Assembly (NCBI RefSeq): GCF_900566075.1
Contig: NZ_UPHU01000001.1
Coordinates: 868,001-932,000, forward strand
Length of the DNA: 64,000 bases
Direction of reading: 5' to 3'
Source of the DNA: Mycobacterium pseudokansasii
Lineage (GTDB): Bacteria; Actinomycetota; Actinomycetes; Mycobacteriales; Mycobacteriaceae
Position 1 is the stretch's first letter. Every line of letters starts with the position of its first letter. The translations under genes were made by a program, and so were the position numbers. Below the pieces are notes generated by a model. That model did no database searches. It had not been told where the DNA came from and saw nothing but the letters and a program-made list of their open reading frames with translations. Below are positions 50,574 to 60,934 of this stretch, one piece after another.

Positions 50574-51563
50574 TTAGGGACCCAGTGCCGTCACGAGCAG
50601 TTCTGGTACATATTCCAACAGGGTCGGGACGAGGCCGCCGAAGTGTGAGCCGGTGACGGTGAGTGTATTGAGTAGCGGCAGACCGGGCAGCGTGGCCGTC
50701 GCGGTCAGCGGTTCGAGCGGACCGAGAAGCCCGTTTAGCGGGACAGTGGCCGTCACGGTGAGTCCCGGCAGCAGTAGCTGCGTCGATAGGGTCTGGTGGC
50801 CATTGAGGAAACCGTCGACAATGTGGGCCGGTGCACCCAAGAGTGCGGTGGCCGCTCCCACCGGGTCCCCCGTGAACACAGCGCCGACAAATGATGTGGC
50901 GCTTGTTCCGGCCGCCACGGCCGCGTTGAACGGTGCACCTAAGGCGTTGAGCCCCAAAAGCTCTGGCAGTCCGGGATTCAACTCGAGTGATAGGCCCGAC
51001 AAAGTCAGGGACGGCGACAGCGACATCGGTGCGGAGATCGCTTGATACAGCGTGGTGCCACCCTGAGCGAGGCGTACGGGTATGCCCAGGAGCGGCAGCG
51101 GATTTCCGGTCGTCAGCGACGTGGAGATCAGCTGCGGGTACCCGGTGACCGCTTTAAGCAGGGAAGGTGCCGTCTTGTTAGTCCAGGTATTGCTGATTCT
51201 TTGCAGATTGGCGGTGGTATTCGCGACGAGGTTCTGCAACGGATCGGTGCCCGCCGATGCTGCGGCGGCGGTGAATGAGCTCACATTGGCGGCCTCGGCG
51301 CTGCAGTAGGCGCTGGTGCCCGCATTCAACAGTTTGACGAACCGCTCATGAAATGTCTGAGCTTGGGAGCTGACTAATTGATATTCCTGGGCAAAAGCGC
51401 CGAACAGCGCCGCGATCCCGGCCGATACCTCGTCCTCTGCCGCAGCTGCCAATGCTGTTGTCGGGCCGGCAGCGGCCGCACTCGCCTCGCCCAATGTGGA
51501 ATGCATGGCCGCCAAATCTTGTGCTGCCGTTGTCACCGTCTCCGGCGTGAGCACAAAAGACAT
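50574..51563 (-). CDS. PE family protein
   Basis: 329 residues, ATG behind GGGAGG. PE domain 1-100: MSFVLTPETVTTAAQDLAAM, GIAALFGAFAQEYQLVSSQA with the YxxxE-like secretion region near residue 85. The C-terminus is not Gly-rich PGRS. It is a Leu/Pro/Thr-rich unique domain with repeated LPGL and TVTATVPLNGLLGPLEPL. Exported by ESX-5 type secretion (family knowledge). No adjacent PPE partner. Confidence 0.9.
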   Translation of the reverse strand: MSFVLTPETVTTAAQDLAAMHSTLGEASAAAAGPTTALAAAAEDEVSAGIAALFGAFAQEYQLVSSQAQTFHERFVKLLNAGTSAYCSAEAANVSSFTAAAASAGTDPLQNLVANTTANLQRISNTWTNKTAPSLLKAVTGYPQLISTSLTTGNPLPLLGIPVRLAQGGTTLYQAISAPMSLSPSLTLSGLSLELNPGLPELLGLNALGAPFNAAVAAGTSATSFVGAVFTGDPVGAATALLGAPAHIVDGFLNGHQTLSTQLLLPGLTVTATVPLNGLLGPLEPLTATATLPGLPLLNTLTVTGSHFGGLVPTLLEYVPELLVTALGP

Positions 51564-51778
51564 TTCTGCCTCCCATCGATTCGTTACCGCGGTCGCTGGT
51601 CATCGAGACGACGGTCAGCTTAATGGCGAGCCCGCGATACGGGCGGAAAACGTGAAGTCTTTCCTGGCCCAAATCACCGTCCTTCGGGCTGGCCTTGTCG
51701 GGCCGCTGGTCGTGGTGAGCTGATGGCGGTGATCACGCGGCAATGCGTCGCGGTCGATGCCCGGCTGCGAGCCGGGGT

Positions 51779-52150
51779 TCACACTTCGACGATTTCCCCT
51801 TTTGTGGTCTGGATGAACGCGACAACTTCGTCGTGTTCGGCTTGAGGGACTTCAAATCTCTTCAGGGTTGCGTCGGCGTGCTGGAGGAAAATGGCCCAAT
51901 CGCTTTCACTGATACGCATGCCTCGATGGGCAAGGGTCATGTCTCGGCCCCGGTAATACATGGGGCCGCCGGTTGCCGCGCATAGAAAATCGACGAGCAG
52001 TTGGCGTTCCCGCTTCAGGCCGTCCTCGCCGCGGTGCTGCCAAAAACGGCCGAGCTGCGGATCATTTTGCAAGCGGTCCACGAGATCGTGGCTCACAGCG
52101 CAAATGGCGTCGTAACCGCCCAACCGTTCGTAGAGTGTTCTGTTGCTCAT
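51779..52150 (-). CDS. group I truncated haemoglobin
   Basis: 123 residues. TLYERLGGYDAICAVSHDLV, the F-loop GG motifs ATGGPMYYRGRDM and the proximal His in LAHRGMRISESDW identify trHbN type. It is close in class to GlbN, which dioxygenates NO to nitrate. By my alignment the usual B10 Tyr is replaced by a small hydrophobic residue and the N-terminal extension is lacking, so ligand chemistry may differ (inference). Confidence 0.88.
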   Translation of the reverse strand: MSNRTLYERLGGYDAICAVSHDLVDRLQNDPQLGRFWQHRGEDGLKRERQLLVDFLCAATGGPMYYRGRDMTLAHRGMRISESDWAIFLQHADATLKRFEVPQAEHDEVVAFIQTTKGEIVEV

Positions 52151-52396
52151 CGTCGTCCGTTCGGCTTGCGTTGGTGCGGGACACCTGCACTTGTCGATCC
52201 AGATTGTCGTTCAGTGTAGTGAATCCGAAGCAAGGCGTGCTGTCGACTGCCGCCGATGGTGTTGTGCCACAGTCAAAGCCATGCGATTCCGGCGTGAGTG
52301 CGCCGCCACAGGCCGGTCGTCTCGCGCCACACGTGACGCACCGACGCGTGGCTCGCCGGCTCCCGCCGGCGGGCCAGGCGCTGGCCAGCTACTGCG

Positions 52397-53074
52397 TTAC
52401 TGCGTGATCGTGGTCTGCTCGTCGATGACGCTGGTCGCATCCATCAACGGGCCTTGCTCGCTTTCCAGTGAGTCGGCGTTGAGCTGAAGCACGTAAACGG
52501 CGTCCTGACCGGGGATCACCACCGTCTTCTGGGCGACGGCGCGTGTCTTGCCGTCCCGCACGTAGGTGCCGCCCAGCTGCCAGGCATGGAAACCGCTGAG
52601 CGTGGACGCGGACCCGTTGCCCGAACCCTGGTATCCGGGCAGGTTCTGCAGTTCGCCGGGGGCATACTCGATGATTTTCGCCGGGTCCACGTTGCCGGTG
52701 AGTTTGGAGACCAGTGCGGAGATGGTGGGCGGGTCCTTGGGGTCGGCCGGCTGACTGTAGACGATGGCGCCGTATGAGGTGCTGCTGTCGTTGGCTGTCT
52801 GCCAGCCGTTGGGCATCGGCAAATTGATCGTCGGCGAGCCGGGATCACCCAGGTGGACCGGGGTTTCGGTGATGTGGTTCTCGTTGAGATAGTCGGAGAT
52901 GGTCTTCTTGGCCTGTGCGCCCGGTGTCGCGCTGGTCGAAGACGCGGAGGTTGTCGACGTGGAACTCGTCGTCGATGACGTCGACGTGGAGGTCTTGGTT
53001 TCGGTCTTTGAGCCGCAACCGGCCAGCGCCAGGCTCACCGCTGCGACTGCGACTACCGCGGTCAGGTGCTTCAT
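52397..53074 (-). CDS. lpqN: LpqN/LpqT-family lipoprotein
   Basis: 225 residues from MKHLTAVVAVAAVSLALAGC, a lipobox LAGC with lipidated Cys20. GGGAGATG lies upstream and decides this start over 53185. A Ser/Thr-rich linker (residues 22-48) follows, then the LpqN domain: TINLPMPNGWQTAND, AIVYSQPADPKDPP, HAWQLGGTYVRDGK and AVYVLQLNADSLE. Its position beside the GH92 gene matches Rv0583c-Rv0584. Role in envelope remodelling is suggested for the family. Confidence 0.9.
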   Translation of the reverse strand: MKHLTAVVAVAAVSLALAGCGSKTETKTSTSTSSTTSSTSTTSASSTSATPGAQAKKTISDYLNENHITETPVHLGDPGSPTINLPMPNGWQTANDSSTSYGAIVYSQPADPKDPPTISALVSKLTGNVDPAKIIEYAPGELQNLPGYQGSGNGSASTLSGFHAWQLGGTYVRDGKTRAVAQKTVVIPGQDAVYVLQLNADSLESEQGPLMDATSVIDEQTTITQ

Positions 53075-53277
53075 ATATTGCATCTCCCGAATCTGGGTCC
53101 CGGTACCTGCACCGGCGACGTCGGCACTGAGACTAGCCGAACCCGCGCGAAACGCGGCCGGTATCAGTGCACGACTTTGACGCATACCGTTGCACCGGCG
53201 GAAATCTCCGGCCGCTTGTCGGTGTCAATCGCCTCGAAACAGCCACGAGAGGGCGCCACGTGCAGTAAGAGACAGCT

Positions 53278-55920
53278 ATGCGGTCACGGAGGTCGCTGCG
53301 GGCCCTGGTGGCACTCGTCGCGGTGCTGGGTCTTTTCGTGCCGTTGATTGCGGCTTCGCCCACGGCCTACGACGGTGAACCGACCTTCGTCGCCAATCCG
53401 GTTGACCACGTCGACACGCTCGTCGGCACCGGTTCCGGGGGCGAGATCGTCGGGGAGATCAACAATTTCCCCGGCGCGTCGGTGCCGTTCGGCATGGTGC
53501 AGTACTCACCGGACACCACCCACACCTACGCCGGCTACCAGTACCAGAATTCGCGTTCCACCGGCTTCAGCATGACCCACGCCTCGGTGGGTTGCGCTGC
53601 CTTCGGCGACATTTCGATGTTGCCGACCACGACCGCAATCGGTGCGCAACCCTGGCGCGCCGCGGAGCGGATCGCCCACGACGACACCGAGGTCGGGGTG
53701 CCCGGCTACTACACGGTGCGGTTCCCCGCGACCGGGGTGACCGCCGAACTCACCGCCACCACCCGCACCGGCTTCGGCCGGTTCAGCTATCCGCGTGACG
53801 GCCGGCCGGCGTCGTTTCGGGTGCGCTCGGGCGCGTCACTCGCCGGAAACTCGCGCGCGGCCATCGAGATCGGCACGGACAACACCACCATCACCGGTTG
53901 GGCCACCAGCGGAGGGTTCTGCGGCAAGAAAAACACCTACACGGTGTACTTCGCTATGCGGTTCAGCAGGCCGTTCACCTCCTATGGCACCTGGGACGGC
54001 TATGCGGTGTACGCCGGTGCCCGCCGGGCGCAGTCGCGTTACAGCGGGGGATACGTGGAGTTTCCGGCCGGCTCGGTGCTCGAAGTGCGGACCGCGATCT
54101 CCTACGTGAGCATCGACGGGGCCCGGGCAAACCTCGCCGCCGAGGGTGGCACAAGCTTCGACGACGTTCGCGCGGCCGCAGCCACCGAATGGAACAACGC
54201 CCTGTCGCGCATCGGGGTGGCCGGGCGGGATCCCGGTGAGGTGTCGACCTTTTACACCTGCCTCTACCGGTCACTGTTGCACCCCAACACATTCAACGAC
54301 GCGGACCGTCGCTACCTCGGGTTCGACGGTCTCATCCACGCTGTTGCCCAAGGACATACCCAGTACGCCAACTTTTCCGATTGGGACACCTACCGCAGTT
54401 TGGCTCCCCTGCAGGGCCTGCTCTTCCCCGAGCGTGCCGGCGACATGGCGCAATCATTGGTCAACGATGCCGAGCAGAGCGGGTCCTATCCGCGCTGGGC
54501 CCTGGCGAATTCGGCGACAGGCATGATGACCGGGGACAACGTGGTGCCGCTGATCGTGAACTTATATACCTTCGGCGGCAAGGACTTTGATGTCGACACG
54601 GCGCTACGCTACATGGTGCGGGGCGCGACCGAGGGTGGCGCCGGGTTGGGCGGCTATGTGGAGCGCCCGGGAATCGCCACCTACCTGCAGCTGGGTTACG
54701 GGCCCCAGACGGCGGAGTTCCGCACCGATGGCCGGATCGCCGGCGCTTCGATCACGCTGGAATGGTCGGTCGACGATTTCACCATCTCCCGGTTCGCCGC
54801 GGCGCTCGGCGACAGCGCCACCGCCGCCGAATTCCAGAACCGGGCGCAATACTGGCAGAACCTGTTCAACCCCAGCACCCGCTATGTCTCGCCGCGCAGC
54901 CCGACCGGGTTCTTCCGCTACGGCCCGGGGTTCGTCGAGACCCCGGATGGCTTCGGCCAGGACGGTTTCGACGAGGGCAACGCCGAGCAATACCTTTGGT
55001 GGGTACCGCACAACGTCGCCGGCTTGGTGACCGCCCTGGGCGGCCGCAAGGCGGTGGCCGACCGCCTCGACCGCTTCACCAAGAAGCTCAACGTGGGCCC
55101 TAACCAGCCCTATCTGTGGGCCGGTAACGAGCCGAGTTTCGGGGTTCCGTGGCTGTACAACTACATCGGGCAACCATGGAAGACGCAGCGCACCGTCGAC
55201 CGGGTCCGCGGGCTGTTCTCGGCCACACCTGACGGGGCGCCAGGCAACGACGACCTCGGTGCGATGTCCAGCTGGTACGTCTGGGCGGCCCTCGGGCTGT
55301 ACCCGAGCACTCCGGGAACATCGATTCTCACCGTGAACACACCGTTGTTCGATCGCGCCGTAATCGCGCTTCCGGCAGGCAAATCCATCCGGATCGCGGC
55401 GCCCGGAGCTTCGGCGCCCGGCCGGATGAAGTACATCAACGGCCTGACCATCGACGGACGGCCCACCGACAAGACGTTTCTACCGGAGTCGATCATCCGT
55501 ACCGGCGGTGACGTCGCATTCTCGCTCGCGGCCAACCCCGACACGGTCTGGGGCACCGCCCCGTCCTCCGCGCCGCCGTCGTTCGGTGCGGGCGGTTCGG
55601 CAGTGACGGTCAATGTTCCACGGCCTATCGTCACGATCGCTCCGGGGACCACGGGGACCGTCACGCTCGACGCGCAGCGGATGATCGACGGCGCCGGCGA
55701 CTACACGATCACCGGCATGTCCACGGTCGGCGGGATCACCGTGGCGCCGGTGTCCGGTCGATTCGCCGACGACGGGTCGGCATCGGTGAACGTGGCGATC
55801 ACGGTGTCGCAGGCAGTGCCCGAGGAGTACTACCTGGTGTATCTGACCACCACGGTGGGTGAAAGCAGCCGGAGTTCGGTGCTGCTCGTCGTGGTCATGG
55901 AAGTGGAGTCGTCCGAATAA
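53278..55920 (+). CDS. exported GH92 alpha-1,2-mannosidase
   Basis: 880 residues. Signal peptide [22 protein letters not shown]92 blocks: [82 protein letters not shown] and [20 protein letters not shown] with the catalytic acid region. Calcium-dependent inverting mannosidases of this family trim alpha-1,2-mannose. Mycobacterial targets could be host N-glycans or own mannosides. Corresponds to M. tuberculosis Rv0584 in context. Intact. Confidence 0.93.
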   Translation: MRSRRSLRALVALVAVLGLFVPLIAASPTAYDGEPTFVANPVDHVDTLVGTGSGGEIVGEINNFPGASVPFGMVQYSPDTTHTYAGYQYQNSRSTGFSMTHASVGCAAFGDISMLPTTTAIGAQPWRAAERIAHDDTEVGVPGYYTVRFPATGVTAELTATTRTGFGRFSYPRDGRPASFRVRSGASLAGNSRAAIEIGTDNTTITGWATSGGFCGKKNTYTVYFAMRFSRPFTSYGTWDGYAVYAGARRAQSRYSGGYVEFPAGSVLEVRTAISYVSIDGARANLAAEGGTSFDDVRAAAATEWNNALSRIGVAGRDPGEVSTFYTCLYRSLLHPNTFNDADRRYLGFDGLIHAVAQGHTQYANFSDWDTYRSLAPLQGLLFPERAGDMAQSLVNDAEQSGSYPRWALANSATGMMTGDNVVPLIVNLYTFGGKDFDVDTALRYMVRGATEGGAGLGGYVERPGIATYLQLGYGPQTAEFRTDGRIAGASITLEWSVDDFTISRFAAALGDSATAAEFQNRAQYWQNLFNPSTRYVSPRSPTGFFRYGPGFVETPDGFGQDGFDEGNAEQYLWWVPHNVAGLVTALGGRKAVADRLDRFTKKLNVGPNQPYLWAGNEPSFGVPWLYNYIGQPWKTQRTVDRVRGLFSATPDGAPGNDDLGAMSSWYVWAALGLYPSTPGTSILTVNTPLFDRAVIALPAGKSIRIAAPGASAPGRMKYINGLTIDGRPTDKTFLPESIIRTGGDVAFSLAANPDTVWGTAPSSAPPSFGAGGSAVTVNVPRPIVTIAPGTTGTVTLDAQRMIDGAGDYTITGMSTVGGITVAPVSGRFADDGSASVNVAITVSQAVPEEYYLVYLTTTVGESSRSSVLLVVVMEVESSE

Positions 55921-56014
55921 GCAAGCCTTCGTGGGCGATTAATGTTCACAGCGGCGGCGGACAGAGTCGCCGGCTATGGGCTGGCCGGCATCGTGGCGAC
56001 GGCGTTCGTGCTAG

Positions 56015-57981
56015 TCCGTAGTTCCCCCCGTTAGGTGGGGTCTGAGTCGCCGATGTGGTTTGTGAGCAGGTGTTTTTGCGCCCACGTAAAGGCGAATATG
56101 TAGACATGTGCACGATAGACTCGTACGGCGCGTCATCAATTGAATAAGCGTTATAACTCCTATCGATATGCTATAAAGTAGACATGTACGTGGCGCGGGT
56201 GCCGAACCGGGGGTCACCGCCGGCGATCCTGCTGCGGGAAAGTTACCGCGAAGGCGGAAAGGTGAAAAACCGCACCCTGGCCAACCTGACCCGCTGGCCG
56301 GCGCCCAAGGTGGATGCGCTATCGCGGGTGCTTAAGGGACTGTCGCCAACGGTGGAGCTGGCCGAGGCGTTCGAGATCACCCGCAGCCTGCCGCACGGGC
56401 ACGTGGCCGCGGTGCTGGGCACCGCGCGGGCACTCGGCGTGGAGGAGTTGATCGACCCGGCGCCCTCGCGGCGGCGGAATCTGGTGACCGCCATGTTGGT
56501 GGCCCAGGTGATCGACCCAGGCTCCAAGCTGGCGGTGGCGCGCGGGTTGCGTTCTGAGACCGCGACCAGCTCTCTCGGTGACGTGCTGGGCGTGTCCGGC
56601 TGTGATGAGGATGACCTCTATGCGGCGATGGACTGGGTGCTTCAGCGCAAGGACGCCATCGAAACCAAGCTGGCCGCACGGCATTTGGCCAACGGCACCC
56701 TGGTGCTCTACGACGTGTCCTCGGCGGCGTTTGAGGGCCACACCTGCCCGCTGGGCAAGATCGGGCACGCCCGCGACGGGGTCAAAGGCCGGCCGCAGAT
56801 CGTCTACGGGCTGCTGTGTAGCACCGCCGGGATACCGATAGCGATCGAGGTGTTCGACGGCAACACCGCCGACCCGAAAACCCTGAGCGCCCAGATCACC
56901 AAGCTCAAAAAACGCTTCGGGCTCACCCGGGTCTGCTTGATCGGGGACCGCGGCATGCTCACCTGCGCGCGCATCCGCGATGAGCTGCGCCCCGCCGAGC
57001 TGGATTGGATCACCGCGCTGCGCGCCCCGCAGATCAAGGCCCTCGTCGAGGCCGACGCGCTGCAGCTGACCCTGTTCGACCAACAAGACCTCGTCGAGAT
57101 CACCTCCCCAGACTTTCCCGGGGAGCGGCTGATGTGCTGCCACAACCCGGTCCTGGGCGCCCAGCGCACCCGCAAACGCCAAGACTTGTTGGCCGCCACC
57201 GAAAAACAGCTCGCCCTCATCGCCGCCGCCACCACCCGAGCACGGCGCCCGCTGCGCGGCCAAGACAAGATCGCGCTCAAGGTGGGCAAGGTGATCAACC
57301 ACTACAAAATGGCCAAGCACTTTCACACCGAGATCACCGACGAGACGTTCACCTACACCCGCAACCAAGACAGCATCGCCGCCGAGGCCGCCCTCGACGG
57401 CATCTACGTGATACGCACCAGCCTGCCCGCCGACACCCTCGTCGCGGGCGACGTCGTGTTGCGCTACAAGGGACTCGAAGACGTCGAACGCTTCTTCCGC
57501 ACCTGCAACAGCGAACTCGACGTGCGCCCCATCCGCCACCATCTCGCCGACCGGGTCCGCGCCCACATGTTCTTGCGGATGCTGTCCTACTACATCAGCT
57601 GGCACATGAAACAAGCCCTGGCCCCGATCCTGTTTGTCGACCACGACAAACCCGCCGCCGCCGCCACACGCACCAATCCCGTTGCCGCGGCCCAACGCTC
57701 CGATGCCGCACTAGCCAAGGCCGCCCGCAAACATACCCAAGACGGCACCCCAGTGCACAGCTTCACCAGCCTGCTCACCGACCTGGAAACCATCTGCGCC
57801 AACCACATTCAACCCGCCGACGACATGCCAACATTCACCAAACTCACCACCCCCACCCCACTGCAGCGACGAGCCTTCGAACTCCTCGGCCTCACCCACC
57901 GCCTGGGCTACATGTAGTCAGTGAACAAGCCAAAACCGCAGGTCAGCACCCATTCGTCAACACAGCAGGGGGAACTTCGGG
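56015..57981 (+). mobile_element. IS1634-family insertion sequence (second, divergent copy)
   Basis: 1967 bp. Ends TCCGTAGTTCCCCC (left) and the complement of CCCGAAGTTCCCCC (right), 12 of 14 identical. Flanked by the 4-base direct repeat CTAG (56011-56014, 57982-57985). Related in end sequence and target preference (YTAG) to the element at 18275-20278. It lies between the GH92 gene and the Rv0585c-like gene without breaking either. Confidence 0.87.
56184..57917 (+). CDS. IS1634-family transposase
   Basis: 577 residues. Core blocks: VLYDVSSAAFEGH, IEVFDGNTADPKTL, CLIGDRGMLTCARI, and RYKGLEDVERFFRTCNSELDVRPI carrying the terminal Glu region. It shares layout with the 18357 transposase (same WITALRAP and DLLAATEKQLA blocks) but is clearly diverged, so it is a different element. 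Complete. Confidence 0.92.
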   Translation: MYVARVPNRGSPPAILLRESYREGGKVKNRTLANLTRWPAPKVDALSRVLKGLSPTVELAEAFEITRSLPHGHVAAVLGTARALGVEELIDPAPSRRRNLVTAMLVAQVIDPGSKLAVARGLRSETATSSLGDVLGVSGCDEDDLYAAMDWVLQRKDAIETKLAARHLANGTLVLYDVSSAAFEGHTCPLGKIGHARDGVKGRPQIVYGLLCSTAGIPIAIEVFDGNTADPKTLSAQITKLKKRFGLTRVCLIGDRGMLTCARIRDELRPAELDWITALRAPQIKALVEADALQLTLFDQQDLVEITSPDFPGERLMCCHNPVLGAQRTRKRQDLLAATEKQLALIAAATTRARRPLRGQDKIALKVGKVINHYKMAKHFHTEITDETFTYTRNQDSIAAEAALDGIYVIRTSLPADTLVAGDVVLRYKGLEDVERFFRTCNSELDVRPIRHHLADRVRAHMFLRMLSYYISWHMKQALAPILFVDHDKPAAAATRTNPVAAAQRSDAALAKAARKHTQDGTPVHSFTSLLTDLETICANHIQPADDMPTFTKLTTPTPLQRRAFELLGLTHRLGYM

Positions 57982-58028
57982 CTAGTCCTGGGGTGTGTGC
58001 CGGTCTTCCTGTGAAGCGCAAGAGGGGC

Positions 58029-60404
58029 TCAGATCATCTCGTTCTTGGTGAGCCAGCGCATGATCGGCCAGCCGAGGAATACCGGGAGCCAGCAGGTGAG
58101 CACCCGATACAACAGCACCGAGGGGACTCCGATGGCCGCCGGCACTCCGAAGGCGGCCAGCCCACCGATCAGCGCCGCCTCGACGGCGCCGACGCCGCCG
58201 GGGGTGGGAGCGGCCGAGGCAAGCGTCCCGCCGACCATGGTCACCACGGTGACGGTGACGAACGTCGTACCGCCGCCGAAGGCTTCGACGCTGGCCCACA
58301 AGGCCAACGCCGCACCGAGAGTCGTTCCGGCACAACCCAAGAGGATTATCGCTAGGCGTCGTGGTTCGCGAGCGAGCGCGGCCAGGTCACTCGACACCTC
58401 CTTGAGTTTGGGACGCACCTCCGTCGAGAGCCACCGCCGCAGATTGGGCACGAACAGAAACGTGCCGATAATCCCCAGCGCCACACCGCCGATCAGATAC
58501 AGCACGGTGGCGGTCGGGACGAAGTGGGAGAGATCGGCCGACGTGCCCGCGACGGCGCTGAACAGGATCAGCAACGCCAGATGGACGATCACCTGGACCG
58601 ATTGCTGCAGCGCCACTGCGGCGGTGGCGCGCAATGCGGTCAGGCCGCTCTTCTGCAGGAAGCGGGTGCTGAGCGCGAGCCCGCCCACGCCGGCCGGGGT
58701 GGTGGTTGCGGCAAAGGTGTTGGCCACCTGGACAATCGACAGCTTCACGAAGCTCACCTGGCCGTCGGCGCAGGTCCACAATGCCGCCGCCGCACCCACG
58801 TAGGTCAGCGCCGACACCGCCAGACCCAGCAGCGCCCACGACCAGTTGGCATGTTTGAGCTGAGAGAAGAACGTCGGCACGGTGCTGATGAACGGGTACG
58901 CGACATAGACCAGCGCGCCGATGAGCACCAGTTGGATGAACTGGCTGCGGCTGAACCGGGTGATGGTCTGGGTTTCGATCTGATCGGCGCCGGTTTGGCG
59001 CATCACCTCCGAGCGGGCGTTGGAGATGACGGTCTTGGCGTTGGCTACCGATTCGCGGATACGCTTGGGCACTGCGGATTTGGTGAGCCGGCGGGAGGCC
59101 GTCAGGATGGTGTCGGCGCCGAAGGCGTCGATCGCTGCCGTCACCGTGGACTTCGCGTCGTACAGCGCCGTCGTCGTCACCAGGAGCTGGGCGATGTCGG
59201 ATTGCAGTTGGGCGTCGGTGGCTCCGTATTCGGCGGCGCCGAACCCGCCGAAGAGCGCGGTGCCATCGTCGACTGTGATCGCATTGCAGCGCAGGTCTCC
59301 GTGCGAGATCTGGTGGTCGTGCAGGATGCGCAGCGATTTCCACACCTGGGAAACCGCAGTCTGGCTTGTCCACTCGTCGAGTGGAATCCCGCGAACGGGC
59401 TGATGCGCATACAAGGTCCAGCCGCGTTCGAGGTCGGACAAAGCGATCGTCGACGTGTTGGCGACGCCCGCTTGTCCGATGGCGATGGCCATCAGGGCGC
59501 GATGCTCGACGGCGCGGCGCATGGAGGTCTGCAGCGGCGCGGTTTCGGAGCCGCGCAGCCGCAGCTTCCACCACAGTTGCCGCAGCGCGCCGCCGCTGCG
59601 TTGATGCGGACCGTACAACTCCACTGCTGCCCTGGACTCGGGGTCCGTCGAGGTGGCCGACAGCACCAGCGGGCCGGGTCCGCCCGGCCGTACGACCGTG
59701 AGCATGGCGACGGCGAATCCGCGTTTGGCCAGCGCGCGCACCGCACCGTCCAGCGGCACCTCCAGCGCAGGGGTACCGACGACCAGGACCACCAGCGCGC
59801 CGACGAACCATCCCACTGCCAATCCCAGCAACGAGCGGGCCGGCACGATGGCACTGATAACGAGGTGGATCGGCACGAACGCCAACAGCAGCGCCCACCA
59901 CCAATGTCGCCACCGGGCCGGCAGCCATGGCCCCGAGACGGTGAGCACCGCCGCGAGCATGGCGATCCACCGCGGGTCGTCGAGAAACTGGGCGGGCAGG
60001 GTGGTGAGCTTGTCGGACAGGTCGAAATGCCAACGGGGTGCCGCGATGCGGTTGCTGTTGATCGACAACGGCAGGAAGGCCATGAACGCGGCGGCCGCAT
60101 ACGCACCCAGCAGCTTCCATTGGCGGGACACGATCAGGCCGATGAGAATCATGAACGGTAACGCCAGAATCGCGATGCCGTAGGCCAGGTACACCAGATC
60201 CGACTGGGTGGGCGACAGCACGCCGACGATCTCGGAGATGGATTTCTCCAGCGCGATCCACTGGGGGCGGGTGAACAGTGAACTCGCGATCACCGCGGGC
60301 AGGAATATCGCCGCCAGGGTGAGCCGGATGATGTCGTTGGTGCGCCGGATCACCGGGGGCAGCAAGCTGCCGGAAACGGCGATGTCGCGCCCGTCAACTC
60401 GCAT
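58029..60404 (-). CDS. kinase-like / flippase-like membrane protein (Rv0585c-like)
   Basis: 791 residues. N-terminal third: several membrane helices. Middle (about 270-430): an atypical kinase-like domain with SHGDLRCNAITVDDGTALFGGFG in place of HRD and DFG, which suggests altered or no catalysis. C-terminal third: the LPG-synthase transmembrane (UPF0104) region with TTTPAGVGGLALSTRFLQ and PTPGGVGAVEAALIGGLAAFG (key PTPGG.G..E). Such domains are linked to lipid flipping. Ortholog of Rv0585c by context. Function unproven. Confidence 0.88.
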   Translation of the reverse strand: MRVDGRDIAVSGSLLPPVIRRTNDIIRLTLAAIFLPAVIASSLFTRPQWIALEKSISEIVGVLSPTQSDLVYLAYGIAILALPFMILIGLIVSRQWKLLGAYAAAAFMAFLPLSINSNRIAAPRWHFDLSDKLTTLPAQFLDDPRWIAMLAAVLTVSGPWLPARWRHWWWALLLAFVPIHLVISAIVPARSLLGLAVGWFVGALVVLVVGTPALEVPLDGAVRALAKRGFAVAMLTVVRPGGPGPLVLSATSTDPESRAAVELYGPHQRSGGALRQLWWKLRLRGSETAPLQTSMRRAVEHRALMAIAIGQAGVANTSTIALSDLERGWTLYAHQPVRGIPLDEWTSQTAVSQVWKSLRILHDHQISHGDLRCNAITVDDGTALFGGFGAAEYGATDAQLQSDIAQLLVTTTALYDAKSTVTAAIDAFGADTILTASRRLTKSAVPKRIRESVANAKTVISNARSEVMRQTGADQIETQTITRFSRSQFIQLVLIGALVYVAYPFISTVPTFFSQLKHANWSWALLGLAVSALTYVGAAAALWTCADGQVSFVKLSIVQVANTFAATTTPAGVGGLALSTRFLQKSGLTALRATAAVALQQSVQVIVHLALLILFSAVAGTSADLSHFVPTATVLYLIGGVALGIIGTFLFVPNLRRWLSTEVRPKLKEVSSDLAALAREPRRLAIILLGCAGTTLGAALALWASVEAFGGGTTFVTVTVVTMVGGTLASAAPTPGGVGAVEAALIGGLAAFGVPAAIGVPSVLLYRVLTCWLPVFLGWPIMRWLTKNEMI

Positions 60405-60934
60405 GTTGTTCCCGACGATCCTTCGGGTGGTGTTCGCTGAGCCGTGCTCGTCCTGTCGACAACTTAACCGTTACCGATGAGTCGGCCGATGTCGGCTGGT
60501 GCCAGGCTGGGTTCTGGCCCCGACAGTGCATGCGCGGCGGGTTGCTCGCCGAGCCGACCCGGCGTGTGGTCACACCGGTCTCACGAGTATGCGGTTTGCC
60601 CACGTCCTCGAAAATTCAAGGTGACCAGGAGCTGCTGGTCATCGATGTCCACGTGCGCGCCGTCGATGGACCATCCCGTTGGCGTCTGTTTTCGGCCCGC
60701 CGCAGCTTCGTCGGCTGCCATGCCGCCGTATCGAGTGTGCGGTGGCGGGTTTGAGGGTGCATGGCGGGCGGCATATTCGCGATCCGGCCGGCCTGACGTC
60801 ACAGTCGACGCCCTCAGTGCACGCTCAGCGCCGTCAGTGCACAGTCGACGCTCTCAGCATGTCTGCCGTGAAAACCGTGGGCGTATGCGCTGTCAAACCT
60901 TGCGTCCTCAGCAAAGCTGGCCAAGAGGGTGTGG
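60405..60934. other. intergenic region with 20-bp repeat
   Basis: About 530 bases between two convergent-to-tandem minus genes. It contains the 20-bp triple repeat listed separately and no gene I can support. Confidence 0.4.
60801..60860. repeat. 20-bp imperfect tandem repeat, three copies
   Basis: ACAGTCGACGCCCTCAGTGC, ACGCTCAGCGCCGTCAGTGC and ACAGTCGACGCTCTCAGCAT in direct succession. It lies downstream of the PPE gene. It may be a VNTR-type locus. Confidence 0.75.
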
